From Prinia subflava (lineage: Eukaryota > Chordata > Aves > Passeriformes > Cisticolidae), in contig NC_086249.1 in NCBI RefSeq assembly GCF_021018805.1, positions 75,170,472-75,234,471 of the forward strand: 64,000 bases of DNA. Reading direction: 5' to 3'. Within the stretch, counting starts at the first letter, position 1, and each line of letters opens with the position of its first letter. A program made the translations under genes and the position numbers. Positions 14,276 through 36,459 of this stretch are shown in pieces. The notes below the pieces were generated by a model. It made no database searches. It worked only from the letters and a program-made list of their open reading frames with translations, and was not told the DNA's origin.

Positions 14276-14723
14276 TATGTTAAAAGTTTGTGCATTCTCT
14301 CTCTAAAATCAATTCAGACTGATGTGGAAAATCCCCCAAAGACATAAAAAACCCCACAAAAACTCACAAAAAAACCTACTGAAAAAATAGCAGAAAAAAA
14401 AAAGAGTGAAAGATAACTACACCCTAGAGAAAAACCTATGAAATACATCCAAGGATTTCATTATAGGGAAGGCAAGTAATAGCTGTAGAGCACTTTAAGC
14501 CCGTATTTAACACACAGGGAGCACCAACTCTCTGATGCCCACCTCATCACAGAAAAGCACCATATTCAAAATGGAAAGGCAGTCAGTTCTTCCTCCATGG
14601 TAGCAGGTGGTAATTGTTATGGAGACTGATGCGTCTATGCTCCCAGATTTGCTTGCTATACTGATTTTGATTTTTCTAGGCAGAACATTTCACCTGTGGC
14701 AAGCATCAAGTCCATTAGGAAAG

Positions 14724-14781
14724 AGAGAAGGGAAGGCATAGCCAGAAGCCTAAATGGTTCTGGCTATGCCTTCCCTTCTCT
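14724..14781. repeat. Perfect 24-bp inverted repeat with 10-nt loop
   Basis: The arms at 14724-14747 and 14758-14781 are exact reverse complements over 24 bases. The left arm starts AGAGAAGGGAAGGC and ends AGCCAGAA. The loop is gcctaaatgg. Pairing stops sharply at both outer ends. The perfect match suggests a recent origin. A tandem duplication follows four bases later, which hints at a replication template-switch event. Confidence 0.95.
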
Positions 14782-14785
14782 ACTT

Positions 14786-14826
14786 CCCTATGGACTGAAA
14801 GTAATCCCCTATGGACTGAAAGTAAT
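14786..14826. repeat. Tandem duplication, 20-bp unit, period 21
   Basis: CCCTATGGACTGAAAGTAAT occurs at 14786-14805 and again, identically, at 14807-14826, separated by one base (c). It begins four bases after the right arm of the 24-bp inverted repeat. A further partial echo (cccta, gagagtaat) follows at about 14836-14853. Confidence 0.95.
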
Positions 14827-17309
14827 ACTGTGTTTCCCTATTACTGAGAGTAATACTTGGTAATACCAAACTGACCAGGGGATAACTGAGAAAACAGAGA
14901 GTGAACAGATGCAAAGAAGAAAAATAAACAAAGAGCAAGAGATGACAGTAAATGTATGACAGAAGACCCATGGAAAATGAGAACAAAGGGAAAAAATGGT
15001 GTTGCTGTTGTCTTAATGAGAGTACAATAATAGGACCTTGAGGGAGAGTCTACATTCCTCAATAAAAGAACAGGAGAAAAATTTCCCCCAATCTTTTTGA
15101 GGGGTATCAATTTTTTCTGAGCTTATCTTGTTTATTTTTTTCTCCTAAAACTCCTGTCCTTTTTGTCTTGTCAGCAATTCTATGGCTTGTTCAACTTTAT
15201 AGAATTTTTTTCTCAGCAAAGAAGAAAAAATGTGTTATGCAGAATCTTCTCTAAACCACAAGCAAAGATTTCTGTGAAACGACATTGTACTTAGAAAATA
15301 CCAGGTATTTCTCCCCATTTCTCTTTCAATGCTATCATTATTGAACTTGTGAAAAACTGAAAAATATATTTTTTTTATAGTAATAACAGAATAAATTTTG
15401 AAGATTGTCCTTCTTGATTCCTTCCTTTACTTTCTTGTTTGGTTAATGAGGTGGAAGATAACACAACTGATAAAGACTGAATAGCTGAATGAATTTGTTG
15501 AATAGATATAGGGAATGTAATTTCAATACAAAGAATAAAAATAATAGTTGACTTAACCTTTTGATATACATTATTCATGCTAGCCAAAAAGAAATGGAAA
15601 AGCAATTTCTAGTTTTCAAATCCTTCCTTTGAATACTGTGTTCTTTCATGGGAACCATTTGATTTGCAAATGAATGTAAATCTAGATAACAAGATTACTC
15701 TTACTTTTGCCACTTTCAAAAAATCCCACATTTTTTGGAATGCTCACTACTTACTGTTTCACTATTAGTACTTGTCAAATACTTCATTCATATGCTGACA
15801 TTTTTAAATAACTTTGATTTATTTTAGTTTGCTAATAAATGCTTTCTTTAAAAATTCAGAGATTTATGACTTTCCCATGCAGAGATATTTTTTCAAATTA
15901 TTTCATCTCTATATTCCTGTTGACACATGGTATCTTTTACTGACAATTCCTCAGCTGTGGAAAGTTCTCCAGGACATCCAGGTCCTTTTTGTTTGCAGTT
16001 CTGCTTTCTAGGCAGTCAATCCTCAGCAAGTAGCCCTCTGCTGAAAGTGTTTATTCCACTCTAGGTACAGAATTCTGCTTTTCTTTGTATTAAACTTCTT
16101 TTAAGGTTCTTGTTATCCCATTTCCACCACTGTATACAATCAATTTGTTTTCAGTTTCCTGGTAGAGATACAGCCTCAGTGCTTTGGAGGAACATGTGCT
16201 TTGTTTTCATAGGGTACTGATTCTGGCACCTATTTATAAATTATTCTACCCTGACAGTACACAAATGTTTTGACTCATAGCCAGATCCCCAGATTTATTT
16301 GAAGCCTTTAAATATTTGATGATGAATTTAAAAATATCATTTCTTAACTTTAGGAATCATTTGATATTCTACATCACATGCACAAAGGCAAAACTGGGAG
16401 CAATCCAGTCTTGCACAACACAGAAGAAAATTAGTATTTGGGTGAGATGTTTTTCTCCTAGTGAAGAATAAAATTCCCTTTCCTAATAATTAGAAAACTC
16501 AATACATTAGGGATATATAAACACCAAATCCAGTGACTGAAGCAGGACTATGCTTTCTGTAACTATCTGGAAACTCCAATCACATGCTGTGTAAAACCTC
16601 TCCTGGTAGAGCTGCAATTTCACTTAAAAACGCAGCTCCTGGAATCAAGAGCAAGGACATTCCCAGGCTGCCATTTTAAAATTAAGTTTCTAATTCTCAC
16701 AGTTGCAGGAAGAGAACTGAAAATTACACCATGATTACAGAAATTCTATGGAATATCCCCTCTCATCTGATAGGTACCTGGCACAATTACACTGGTGTTG
16801 GCCGTTCACATTAAACAAATTAGTCAATGATTCTGCCATCAGGAGGAAAGGCACTGAGGCTTTGGTGACAATCCTATACAGATTCATTGATCAGCTAGTT
16901 TGGCATTCATAGAAGTTTAGCAGATTTTATGTCATACATCTTAGAAGATATGCACAGCACTAAACTTTTAAGATTCTCCTCTAGGCCATTACAGCATGTG
17001 AATTTTATGTCTACAACATGACAACACCTGAATTTGAGGGTTGCTTTTAAAACAGCATGACACCTCCTCCAGCCTAATAACCTGAGGTCTTTCTGGCATT
17101 GAACTGTAAGTGAACAGACCTTTGTAGATTTCTGACAGTACTGGAGTGTAATGGAGGTCCAAACCAACACACTGACATAAACACAGTGAAGACATTAGAG
17201 ATTTATTTACTTTTACATATATCCTGGTCACATTAAACCTGGTGCAAGGCTAAATGTATATGTTTTAGTGGGTTTGTTGACTTTTAGTTTATAAGACCAT
17301 TTTCCTTTC

Positions 17310-17375
17310 TTTTCAAAATATTACCTGTCCTTTGATTCACAATAGTGAATGAAAGAACAGGTAATATTTTAAAGA
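17310..17375. repeat. 66-bp hairpin, 31-bp arms with four mismatches
   Basis: Arms 17310-17340 and 17345-17375 pair around a four-base loop (aata). The central 14 bp (AAAATATTACCTGT with its complement) are perfect. The mismatched pairs are at 311/374, 314/371, 329/356 and 334/351 (add 17000). Read as RNA from the minus strand, the GABRG3 sense strand, two of the four become G-U wobbles. This could be a small MITE-like palindrome, a miRNA-precursor-like hairpin, or a template-switch scar. The loop is short for a typical precursor. Confidence 0.9.
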
Positions 17376-18352
17376 GTAGGGGGGAAAAAACCTGTAAAAG
17401 TGACATCAGACTCTGGTCTAGGTAAAAATCTACTCTATGTCTACTGTCATCTCAAAAGTTTATCATTTATATGAGGAAAGTCACTCCAACTGTTCAATTT
17501 GTAGATTTATATTAAAACAAAATGCTATCTAAAACACTCTTTAAATGTTTTTTTCAGTAAAACTTAAAGAAATTGTGAAAAAAAGCCTTTTGTTTTACTC
17601 TTGACCAAGACAGTTCAAAAATATTCATTTCATACTTTAATATTCTAGAAATGTGATTATGATAAATATATATCACACTAATGCTCTTATAAAGTAGTTC
17701 TTTCAATTTTAATAATCTGTCCAGTTGCAAAATTTCTGTAAGTTTGATATTGAATATCTTAAAATCATCCAAGACTGTAAAGGAAAGAAATACCCTATAG
17801 ACAGAATGTCTTAATAAAAAGGCCTTGAGTTGTTGGAAAAGTAGCCTCAACATGAGTTAAGAGATGAGAAGAAATTGAATAAATAAATTAAAATAAATTA
17901 AATGATTTTCAAAGAACATGCATAAATCTCCTTGAGGATTTATCTATCATTATGAATTTTCTATTAAGTTCTGACTATTACAGGTACTAGCTTTTCCTAT
18001 GGTTTCAAAAGTGGTTTGTGCCTGCTAAAGTTAATGCTTTTAAACTGAAGTTTATATTAAAATGACGAGGCAGATTTGCAATTGCAGTCTGTCATTCAAG
18101 ATGGTATTTGTGTGATGATTACTTTCCAGAATGTCAAAAGGTTTCATTCTGACCATCACGGAGAAGACCATACGTCTCCCTGAGCAATATTTCAGTCTCA
18201 CATTTGGTTATTACAGTTGTCCAGAAATTCTACAGAGGTAAAACCTCCAGAGAGGAATTTCTGCCATGCCCTGCCTCTCTTTATTGAAGGAACACCATGA
18301 GAATACATTTTACAATATTTCAGCTCTTCTGCTCCAAATTCTGATTAAAGAG

Positions 18353-18380
18353 AAAAAAACAAAACAAAACAAAACAAAAA
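18353..18380 (+). repeat. (AAAAC)n microsatellite
   Basis: About four AAAAC units with A-rich flanks; in the GABRG3 transcript it reads GTTTT. Confidence 0.85.
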
Positions 18381-19214
18381 ACACCAAACAAAAGTATATG
18401 ATAACAAAACCACTGGAAAGAAAAATACTGAGAGTTTTTTAGGGAAAGATGGTCAGATTTCAACAAAGCACAAAAAAATTCAGATTATTACTGAATTATT
18501 TGAACCAGTGTTTATGAAAATTCATAGAAAAATTTTAAGTTGTGTTATAGGTATGTATATGGCACCGTTTAATGTCTTTTAATGTCTGAATCCTGAACAG
18601 TAAAATAATTACATATTTTCTTTCTCTGTTTATTTTTTGGTCTTGGTCTAGCTTCTATACTAGTTGTCTATGTTCTCAGTACTTCCTAAAGGCAGGTTTC
18701 ATGTAGATACGCTGAAATTCAGTCATAGTTCTTGATTTTTGTATCTGGGAGTTCTGCCTTATATCACTGATTTTTTTGGATCTGACTTTTCAAACATAGA
18801 AATTATTGTCTGTTTTTCTCCTCTGTCAACATCTACATCACAAAACAATTTTCTACTCCTTAAATATTTTTATTATTTTCCCAGGTTGTTTCTCAGCTTT
18901 CTGATTCTGCCTCCTCAACTGTATATAATTGTCTAGCTGAATGTCACTTGACACTCGTCACTCATATGCAGAGGCCACCCTGATCTTCCAAGCAAGATAT
19001 ATTCTCTAGGGGTTACACTTATGGTTTCACAGATGAACCTCAGCCTCTCAACTCCTTTCTGCTTCTTGACAAAGAATGAAGAAGCTGGAAAGGACATTTG
19101 TTATTGCCAGATGGAGAAGGGCATTTTGGCCACAGCCAGACTACACAGGAGTGCAAAGAAAAATTGGGTAGGTGGAGAAAGGAAATATTCATGGGTTGAA
19201 GAAGACATTAGGAT

Positions 19215-19330
19215 GAAATGAAAAAAACATGGACGGAGAGGAAAAAGAGAAAATGTGAAAAAAAGGAATGGGGGAGAGGGAGGAAAAGAAGAAGAAAAAA
19301 GGTAGAAAGGAGAAAAGATCATAGAAGACA
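19215..19330 (+). repeat. Purine-rich low-complexity tract
   Basis: Mostly A and G, with phrases such as gggggagagggagg and gaagaagaaaaaagg. It explains the proline/serine/phenylalanine-rich minus-strand frame over it, which is therefore not a gene. Confidence 0.75.
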
Positions 19331-19572
19331 GAGACACCTAGGATGCTTCCGGAGAAAGCTGCAAAAATAGGAGATGATTCTGAGGGGACAGAGTAAAGGT
19401 ATAACAGATCTTGTGTCTCACCTGTGACAAAATGAAGAAGTACTGTCTAATTTTAGCAGAGCAGAATGAGCTGCCACAGAGCCAGAGCCCTTGTGTATTG
19501 TGGTGGGAATGCCAGTGGCCAACAGGTGGAAGGAAGAATTAGCTATCACAGGAACCTGTGATACAGGGACCC

Positions 19573-19607
19573 TGTACACTAGGGTACACTAGGGTACACC
19601 CTGTACA
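19573..19607. repeat. Short TACACTAGGG tandem with flanking palindrome
   Basis: The ten-base unit occurs twice and is followed by tacaccctgtaca, so the block both repeats and partly folds back on itself. Confidence 0.75.
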
Positions 19608-20085
19608 CCTGAAAATCAACTCCTGCACAGTGAGGAGACCTCTGGGGGAATAAAAGGATAAATTCTGTATCCTGCTCAGCTTTTGAGCATATTGCCCATT
19701 TGTTTCAGCTTTTGGAAGAATCCCAAAATATTGATCAACTAAAGTTTACCTTGTTGCATATAATATACCAGTGATTGCTGGTGGCAACAACTATTGTACA
19801 GTAAAAAAAGACAGAAAAAAGTTACCACTTCTAACAGAATATATATTCGGCCATTAAAAAAAAAAAAAAAGTAGTAAAGAGGAACTGGCAATATTTTCAA
19901 CTCTTTCCCAACTCCTCCCCCCCACCTTCTGGAAGTTCCTCAAGAAAGCCAACATTGAATTGATGCTCTTAAAAGATTTTAAGATGGTTTTCACAAGTAG
20001 ATATTTATACTTCTGAATGTGAATGAATTGCTCTATAAAAAATAATGAATGTTTTAATATAAAAATTGTTTTGAATGAGAAAAAG

Positions 20086-20310
20086 ATGTTATGACAGAGT
20101 CAGTCATGTTGGAAGGGATTTCAGGATGTCTCTAGTCCAACTCCTGATAAAATTAGGGTTGAAACTAATCCAGATCAGGTGTCTCAGGGCTTTCTCTAGT
20201 TGCATCTCAAAAACCTTCAAGGGCAAACATTTCACAATGTCTCTAGAAAACTTTCTCCAGTGCTTGACTGTCCCTGGTGATTTTTGTTTCCTTTCATCAA
20301 GTCAGAAATG
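20086..20310 (-). mobile_element. CR1 LINE, 3' fragment, minus strand
   Basis: Read on the plus strand this is the reverse complement of a CR1 3' end. It shows tgttggaagggatttcagga, tctagtccaactcctgataa, aaaaccttcaagggcaaac, and tttctccagtgcttgactgt, in the order expected of an inverted CR1. It is the only recognised copy in the same orientation as GABRG3. The copy is old and truncated, with approximate ends. Confidence 0.85.
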
Positions 20311-23300
20311 GTCCCCCACTTCTGGTAATGACCATTGCCACATTAATTCACCATGTACTTCAGTACAGTACCTGCACATTAAAGAATAGAAGCATGCACT
20401 GGCCATTGATGTGCTTTGCTTTGGCACAAGCAGTTATGTAAGCCACTGGAGGGAAGACACCCTTTGGCAGCTGTGACAAATCACAGTGAACGTGACTGTA
20501 GATATAAGTGAGACTGTTACTCTGGAATCACAATAACACCTCAGTTTTCCTGTTGAAATGCCCATACAAGTAGTGACCAGTCCTAGCTGGTTGATTTTGA
20601 AATCTGGTAGTACCAGGATTTTTGACTGTCAGTTCTGCTAAACCTTTACATAGGAAATGTTGATATATTTTGTACATAAATCAATAGAAACCAGCAGTAT
20701 AAATCTCCTAGACAACTTCTAGATTTGCAAGTTGCTGGGAACAGGCTTTTATCTTCTTCTATGCAGTCTCATGTTGCTCAGACAAGAAAAGCTTTAAAAA
20801 TTTCAAGTGTGGACTTTGAAGAAAGGTGTTGACAAAAAGAAAGAAAGGAAATACAGTTTTATAAACCACTTGGATATCTCAGTTCTCTTTTAATAAGAGA
20901 CATTTATCCAAGAGTTTGTGGTTGTCTTCTCTGACTGCCAGAGGCAAGCACTGTTGTCTAACTGAGATACTGATTTTCAGACAACTGCTGTGAACAAATA
21001 CACCATTCAGCTCTCAAAGTTCCCTTGTGTTGAAAGTTGTCATTTGCAGACAAACTTCTTCATGCTCATTTGGTCTAACAGCTTCATTTGAAGTCAATCA
21101 ATACAGGAATAAAATACCTGTAAGGTAGAAACATGCATTCCCTGCTGCTTTTTCTTCCTTTTAACTTAGAAAGACCAACTTTCCAGAATTAAAACATCAG
21201 CAATAGTGAGTACCCGAAATGGTTACCATTTTTTTTTTCCTAAGGAAGTGGTATTTTTGTCCCCTTCCATATAAATACATAGATACTACTATTCCTTTAG
21301 GTATACATTTTGAACTAAAATAAGTAAAATGATTGCACCTTCTGCAGGGAAAAATCTGAAAGACAGAAAAAAATAAAAACTGTAAAATACCTACTGTGTG
21401 ACTAGGCCACTTACAAGGAAAATGAAAACAATATATTAAGTTCTATTGTCCTATTAAGGTGAGATTTGAAACCAAGCAGCACATATTTAGGATTCAGGTG
21501 CTTCAGGTTGTGAAATGGTGGATACTTCTTTCTGTTCATGACCAAAACACCACAAAGTTAAAATGTATGTTCCTCAAAAAGAAGAGTTTATATTTCACAG
21601 GAATAACTTCCTCCAAAAGGAAAAAGATAAATTCTTGAAATTTCTTCATAGGCTCTGATATTCAGCCTTCTTCAGTTTAAATGCCTTGAGATATGCAGAT
21701 TATACCACTGCAACACTGAAGACAATATTTTTAAAGCACAATTATAGGAAATGTACACTCAAATGTCAAATCATTTAATGTAGATAAAGGGAAGACTTAT
21801 AAGCATAGGAGCAATGGAGTACCTCAAGACCGTGACTAAATATTGACATATATTCCCTTAAGAAGAGTTAAAGGCCAAACTGTCCATTTTAGAGGACTCA
21901 CAGTAGGATTTGCTCTTGTCTTTCCTTCATCCTGTTTAATTCTACATGGCTTCAAGCATATTGCTTCTGACCTTATTAGCTGAGAACATGCAAGTAATGA
22001 AAAGATTAAAAATTATTAAATATATTCTTTAATATCCATTCTCTTTCTTCTAGTTGTGCCTGTAAGTGAGTATGTGTAGAAGAATGGAAGTCTCTGAGAG
22101 AGAGAAGAACAGAGATTCTTTTTTGTAGGTTTGTTCTTGTTATGCTCATGTTGCTTGTTTTCTCATCAAAGACAAAACTGGAGCAGAAGATGGTGAGATC
22201 AGGATGGATCTTTTTGTCTAATATGTCCGCTTAAAATTTTCATATTAGGCTTTCACACACATTATTTTATTCTGCTCTAGTCAAACAACAGTTTCAATTA
22301 GGAGTTTAGATAGCGTTACTATATCCTGGGGCATGGTATAGAATACCTTGATCTGGGGACCAAGTCAAGGAGCTTCATTCATCGTTTTGTTGCATAAGAG
22401 GCTCATGTCAAGTTCTGATGTGTTTTTCTAGTAAACTGTGCCACTAAGGATGAAAATAGAAAGATATTGATGAGGGACCTAAATACTGGGAACTGCAATT
22501 CATTCCACTTCCTGATAATCAGATTTGTTTTAATAAAAGTCTTGTTTTTTCATTGATGGTCGTTTTCTAGAGAAGAAACACTGATGTCAAATGAGGCTTC
22601 CAGAGTTAAAAAAATAAAAGTCATAAACTGGACCTTCCCTGTACTGGTGCACTCAGGGCTGGGCAAGCAGAAGAGACAGGTGGCCTTGCTTCCCAGTGCT
22701 CATCAAGAGATGTCAATGCAAGTTGCAAAAGCAACAGGCTACATGAAACAAGTAGGCTGATGAAGGTGGCACAGCAACTGATGGGGCTGGGAGAATTCCT
22801 GAGCTCCTGGATTCTCCTACCCCATCAGGACATCATAAAGTCACACACAGCTCTCCCTTTGGCTTTCCTGTGAGAGAAGCTCAGGTAGAACCATCCAGAA
22901 AGGAAACTCAGTGTCTTCTGCACAAGCTGTTGGTTTGGCAGATCACCTCAGGACAACGTGCACTTTTTCTTCTATTTACATGCCTCTCTATATTTACTGT
23001 CTTACAACTGATGGAAAGATTTGGTGGAAAAATCAGCTCTTCCTGAGTTTTAATAGACTAGTAGCAAAATTGCCAGAAGTCACATTAGAAAATATTATGG
23101 AAAAATAAATTACTTTTTAATATGCATGGCTAACCCAAACATTAAATCATAACATAATTTTCATTCCACAGAAATAATCTCTCTATTTAGATATACAAAA
23201 TTGCAGGGTTTCTAAAAGTACCAGCTGAAAAGCTACATCCTATGGGAGATCATAAAAATACTTATTTAAAAATTGATTTGAATTTTGTGTCTTGATGTGT

Positions 23301-25359
23301 GGTCCTGCTTTCTCCCTTGAAATGTATCACTCATTTGTTTGTCTGAGGGATTATGTGATAGGAAAAGACATAATCCCATCATATATTGTTTTGAAAGAAA
23401 AATATGCTACCCAGCTATGAAAAAGGATTATAATATTATTATCTGTCATACAGCATGACCTTTACACAAAGTTAATCCCTTTTAAAGAGGCAGACCTGCA
23501 CTTCATAGCAAGGGGTACAGCCAGGCAAACTTCAGCAATATTCCTCTTAAAGGAACAGATTAACAGGGCATTTCCCTGCCTGTCCTCTAGCCCTGTGAGG
23601 AAAACAACATTCAAAGATGCATGATTGCCTCACTTTTTTAGCTCCATCAGCACTTAGGATATGCTTTTGTTTTTCCATTAATTTTTCAGTACCAGAAGCA
23701 AGAAAAGGATGGGGCTTTTTATTTCATGTTTCCAGGCTGCCTTGTTTTTTCCAGGCAGTGTTAAAAGTAAATAAAATTGACAAGACAAGGCTAATGAGTT
23801 GAGGACTTGATGTTTTCATCTTATATTTCGAGTCTGTTACAAGTAAACCTCTAATGGCTTCTACTAACCCCATTATCATCTGTCAGCCAAGCCTGGTAAA
23901 AGTAACAAGCATCGACTGGGCTCTAGCCAAGATGAGTTTAATTTGAGAGTCAATATTCACTGGTTTTGTTACACTTCTGCAGAGTACTGCAGCTGTTCTG
24001 GATGATCTTTGCAGCTCTGGTCTCTCTTCACTCTCCTTTTCTCTTCCTCTCAATTACTTGGTATTTGTTCTGGACCTGACACTGGTTTGTTACCTCTTGG
24101 TTCTCAAAATCCCAAAAGGTTTCTTTATACTTTGAAGAAATTCTGCAGCAATTTTTCATTTCTTATAACACTAGTAAGTTAAAACATACAGTTATCATGG
24201 TTTGGAGATGCATTACTGTAATTTTTAGTGTGGCCACTGAAGTGACTATGGAAGACAATAACACAATCAATTTTTTTTTTCTAATCCACTCTTTAAAACA
24301 TCTAAAGCAATTAGAATAATAATGCTCTTTTTTTTTTGTTAAAGATATGAAATTAATTGTACTAGACATCTAAAATAGTTTGAATCTTCTCTATTCAATC
24401 AAGCTTGTCTTCTGCCTTTGGAAACGTGCAAATCAGAAGAAAGGGAATATTGCAACTTTTATGTTGCTCAGCAGGGGCTACCTGGACTTGTAATTTCATA
24501 TTTTATGTAATATTTTATGAGGTACTTTCAGTTACATTAAGGGAGGCTACAAGGAATAAAAGCAGGTAACTTTATCAGCATTTGCAGAAATCTAACACTC
24601 CAAAGAAAGGAATACCAAAAAAGCTATGTTGTAACACCTACACACGTACAATGAAGCATGTATTGTGGAAGGTGTCTTTGGAAATTTCTTCAAGAATTAA
24701 GGTAATTATGAAAGACCCAAAGAGGAGTGAGCTATGCACAGAACTGTGAAGAGTTTGGGCACTGTTGGCTCTGACTGTTGTCTGTAAGAGAAAATACCCC
24801 AGCCTTCTCCTTGTCTGTTGTTTGCCAGTCATGCTAATTGAGGGATGTGCACTTTCTTTTACCTTCTTTTTCTCCCTAACATACCTTAGAGCCCCTTCTT
24901 GTTATTCTTTGCATCCCTTGTCAAGTTCAGCTCCAGATGCGCCTTGGCCTTTCTGACCCCATTCCCACAGAACCAGACTGCATCCCTGTACTCCTCCCAG
25001 GATACCTGTCCCTGCCTCCATTACCTACACATTTTCTTCTAGCCCATTAGTTTGACCAGCAAGTCTCAACTCAGCCAATCTCTCCTCCTCCTTGCCTGAT
25101 TTCTTACACCTGGGGATCAAGAATTCTTGCTACCTATGGAGAGTGCCCTTAGACATCAGTCAGATCTGTCCCTGAGGGCAGTATCCCAGGGACTCCTATT
25201 CATTCACAAGGTTCCTCTTGTTGCCTTGGTCTCTAAATCTCACCCATAAGCTCTTGACCTAGTCAAGGCCATTCTTCAGAGACAGCTCTTAACACTCCAT
25301 CCATCTCTTGGTGTGGTTGGGATCTCCTAGCATCTCCTTCCTGTGCTGTCCCTGCTGAA
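20311..25359 (-). other. Intronic, no recognised gene or mobile element
   Basis: A long stretch with only short A or T runs (for example near 21231 and 24270). The frames present do not resemble known proteins. Confidence 0.6.
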
Positions 25360-25408
25360 CAGCCTGTAGCCACTAAAAGCTGAGCTCCAGGTCGGTGGCT
25401 ACAGGCTG
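25360..25408. repeat. Perfect 14-bp inverted repeat with 21-nt loop
   Basis: CAGCCTGTAGCCAC (25360-25373) is exactly complementary to GTGGCTACAGGCTG (25395-25408). The loop contains agctgagct. The arms are GC-rich compared with the surroundings, giving a stable predicted stem. Confidence 0.95.
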
Positions 25409-25640
25409 GCACAACACGGCTCCATTGTCCAGTCATATAATTGTTACAGTGTGTCAAAATCAGTCATTCCTTATGTTAAAAAATAGGATGCAAAAGGCTG
25501 TGGCTGTTTCCTCCGGGTGCTGTAAATGCCACAAATGCAAGCTCTGTATGTCAGATTTTACAAGTGTAGGGCTGCTAGGACTTCACAGCTCATGGACCAG
25601 CCCCTCCCTAGCAATCGGATTAATTTGAAAACCAATTATC

Positions 25641-25793
25641 AACAAATAAATAAGCAAAAAATAATAAATAAGCACTTTATAATAAATAATCTGATTTAGA
25701 TACATTATCTAATATATATGTCTAATAATTATAATGAATATTTATAATAACCTAATAAATAAATAACTTAAATAAGCAATAAATATTAGGAAT
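25641..25793. repeat. AT-rich AATAAATA-type low-complexity tract
   Basis: Degenerate aataaataa units dominate, with very few G or C bases. No coding or regulatory meaning can be assigned. Confidence 0.75.
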
Positions 25794-27464
25794 ATGAAGG
25801 TCATAATAGGTGTTATATCACATTTACGAGTTAAAACTATTTTTCTTTTTGCCAATGGTGCGTTTGTCACACTGTCAAATATTTGGTTAAAAGAAAGATA
25901 AAAAGAACAGGATCCCATTGGCACATAATGGGATGCTTAAAGGGGTTTTAGCTTCAAATACACACTGGATATCTTGATATCTGTGATGAAATCATGGGAA
26001 CTAACGATGATTGTCACAGGGCAGAGACACGAGGGCCTGTTGCTGAAACACTCAGCTTTCAGTTATGCAATCAGCCATGTCTTGCTTCAGCACCTTCTCT
26101 TATTTTCTACTGACACCATAAGCATAACTTAGCTACATATGTTCTTGCCACAATAACTGTCTCTTCAGGCAGGTTTTTTCTTTTCTAAAATTTTGAGACT
26201 TTTTTTTTTTTTTTTTCCTGATAGAAAATTTAGAAAAATAAGACTGGTTGCTTTGAAAAGCTAGACTGTGCCTGGTATTTTTAAGACTTCCAGTCTCCTT
26301 GTATAAACACAGGTAAGAGCTGGGGGATTTTATCCCTGAAATACAATCACCTATCTTAATCTTCAGATCCAGGAATAACAGCACTTTTTTTGCTCTGAAG
26401 CAGGCTACCTAGAGAGCTAATTTCATAACATGGGCATTACATCTTCTTCAGACAATCGTGCAGAGCAAATGGAGATACCGAGGATCCTTGGAAGACCACT
26501 GCAGAACTGGGGTAGATTCCAGGTTCCTGGAACAGCCTACCATCAATCCAAAGAGTCTCTGGATATCTTGTGCTGGCCCCAAGATATAATGAGTTAAGCA
26601 TTTTAGGCTTCACTAATTAGCACTTGCTGTAATTTGACTCTAGGGTCTCATTTTTGCTGGAAGTAATGGCAGCTGTTCCCTCTCCAGAGGAGCTTTCAAT
26701 CTTGTGGAGAAAAATTTCACTGTAAAAGGAGAGAGACATTTGCTCTGCTACCAGTACAAAACCTTAGCTCATTGTGAGGAACTAGAGCACAGGATATTGC
26801 ATTAATCAACCACAGCCCTCAATTCTGCCTGATCACCTAGGAGGCAACGATCAACCCCTGACCCTGGGGAAGTTTCACTGCCTTTTTTTACCAAAGAAAA
26901 ATCATTTATGTACTAGTGGTTATCAGAAGCAATATCATATTGATTAATATTACACTTTTGTTACAACATGTTGCATAAATTAGGAGCCAGCATTGAACCG
27001 TATAGCCATAGATGTTTAAAAAGTTGCCACTAATATACGCTGAACAATAAGACACAATGCTAACAGAAACAGTAGTGTCAAAATAATACTTACAATATGC
27101 ACTAGTCTGGCACAAATCTACCGTAAATTTGATGTAGAGAGTATAATTTTACACTGGGTGTACTAACATCACAGATGAATGTGAACAGCTTCATAAAAAT
27201 ATATCATATTGAGAAATTAGATAAAAGTTAGCAGAACTTGCAATAAAAATTAACTTGTAATAATTATTATGAGCCTTGGCTTGGCTATATAACAGTCATA
27301 AAAATGTAAAGATACTTAATGCAGTGTCTCTTGCGTATTAGGAAATTTATTGAGTCCCACACAGAAAAGTAGTAGTGAAGTAGTCAGTAGTGAGTAGTCA
27401 AGGAATTGGATAAATATTTGACTCCCCGGGAAACATTACACTACTCCCAAGGAATCTAACTTAC
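25794..27464 (-). other. Intronic, no recognised gene
   Basis: Contains a T17 run at 26200-26216 and a short run of gtagt-type repeats near 27369-27400. Otherwise nothing was recognised. Confidence 0.6.

Positions 27465-36459
<8,995 letters not shown>

Larger units (their letters stand above)
14276..17309 (-). other. Intronic, no gene; holds a hairpin and a tandem duplication
   Basis: Apart from the inverted repeat at 14724-14781 and the duplication at 14786-14826, listed separately, nothing was recognised. The frames at 14780-15110 and 15375-15605 look incidental. Confidence 0.6.
17376..20085 (-). other. Intronic, low-complexity tracts only
   Basis: It contains an AAAAC repeat (18353-18380), a purine-rich stretch (about 19215-19330), a short TACACTAGGG tandem (19573-19607), and an A15 run at 19856-19870. 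No coding signal was recognised. Confidence 0.6.

Noticed and set aside
19101..19337. Minus-strand frame rich in Ser, Pro and Phe
   Set aside because: It is the complement of a purine-rich low-complexity tract.
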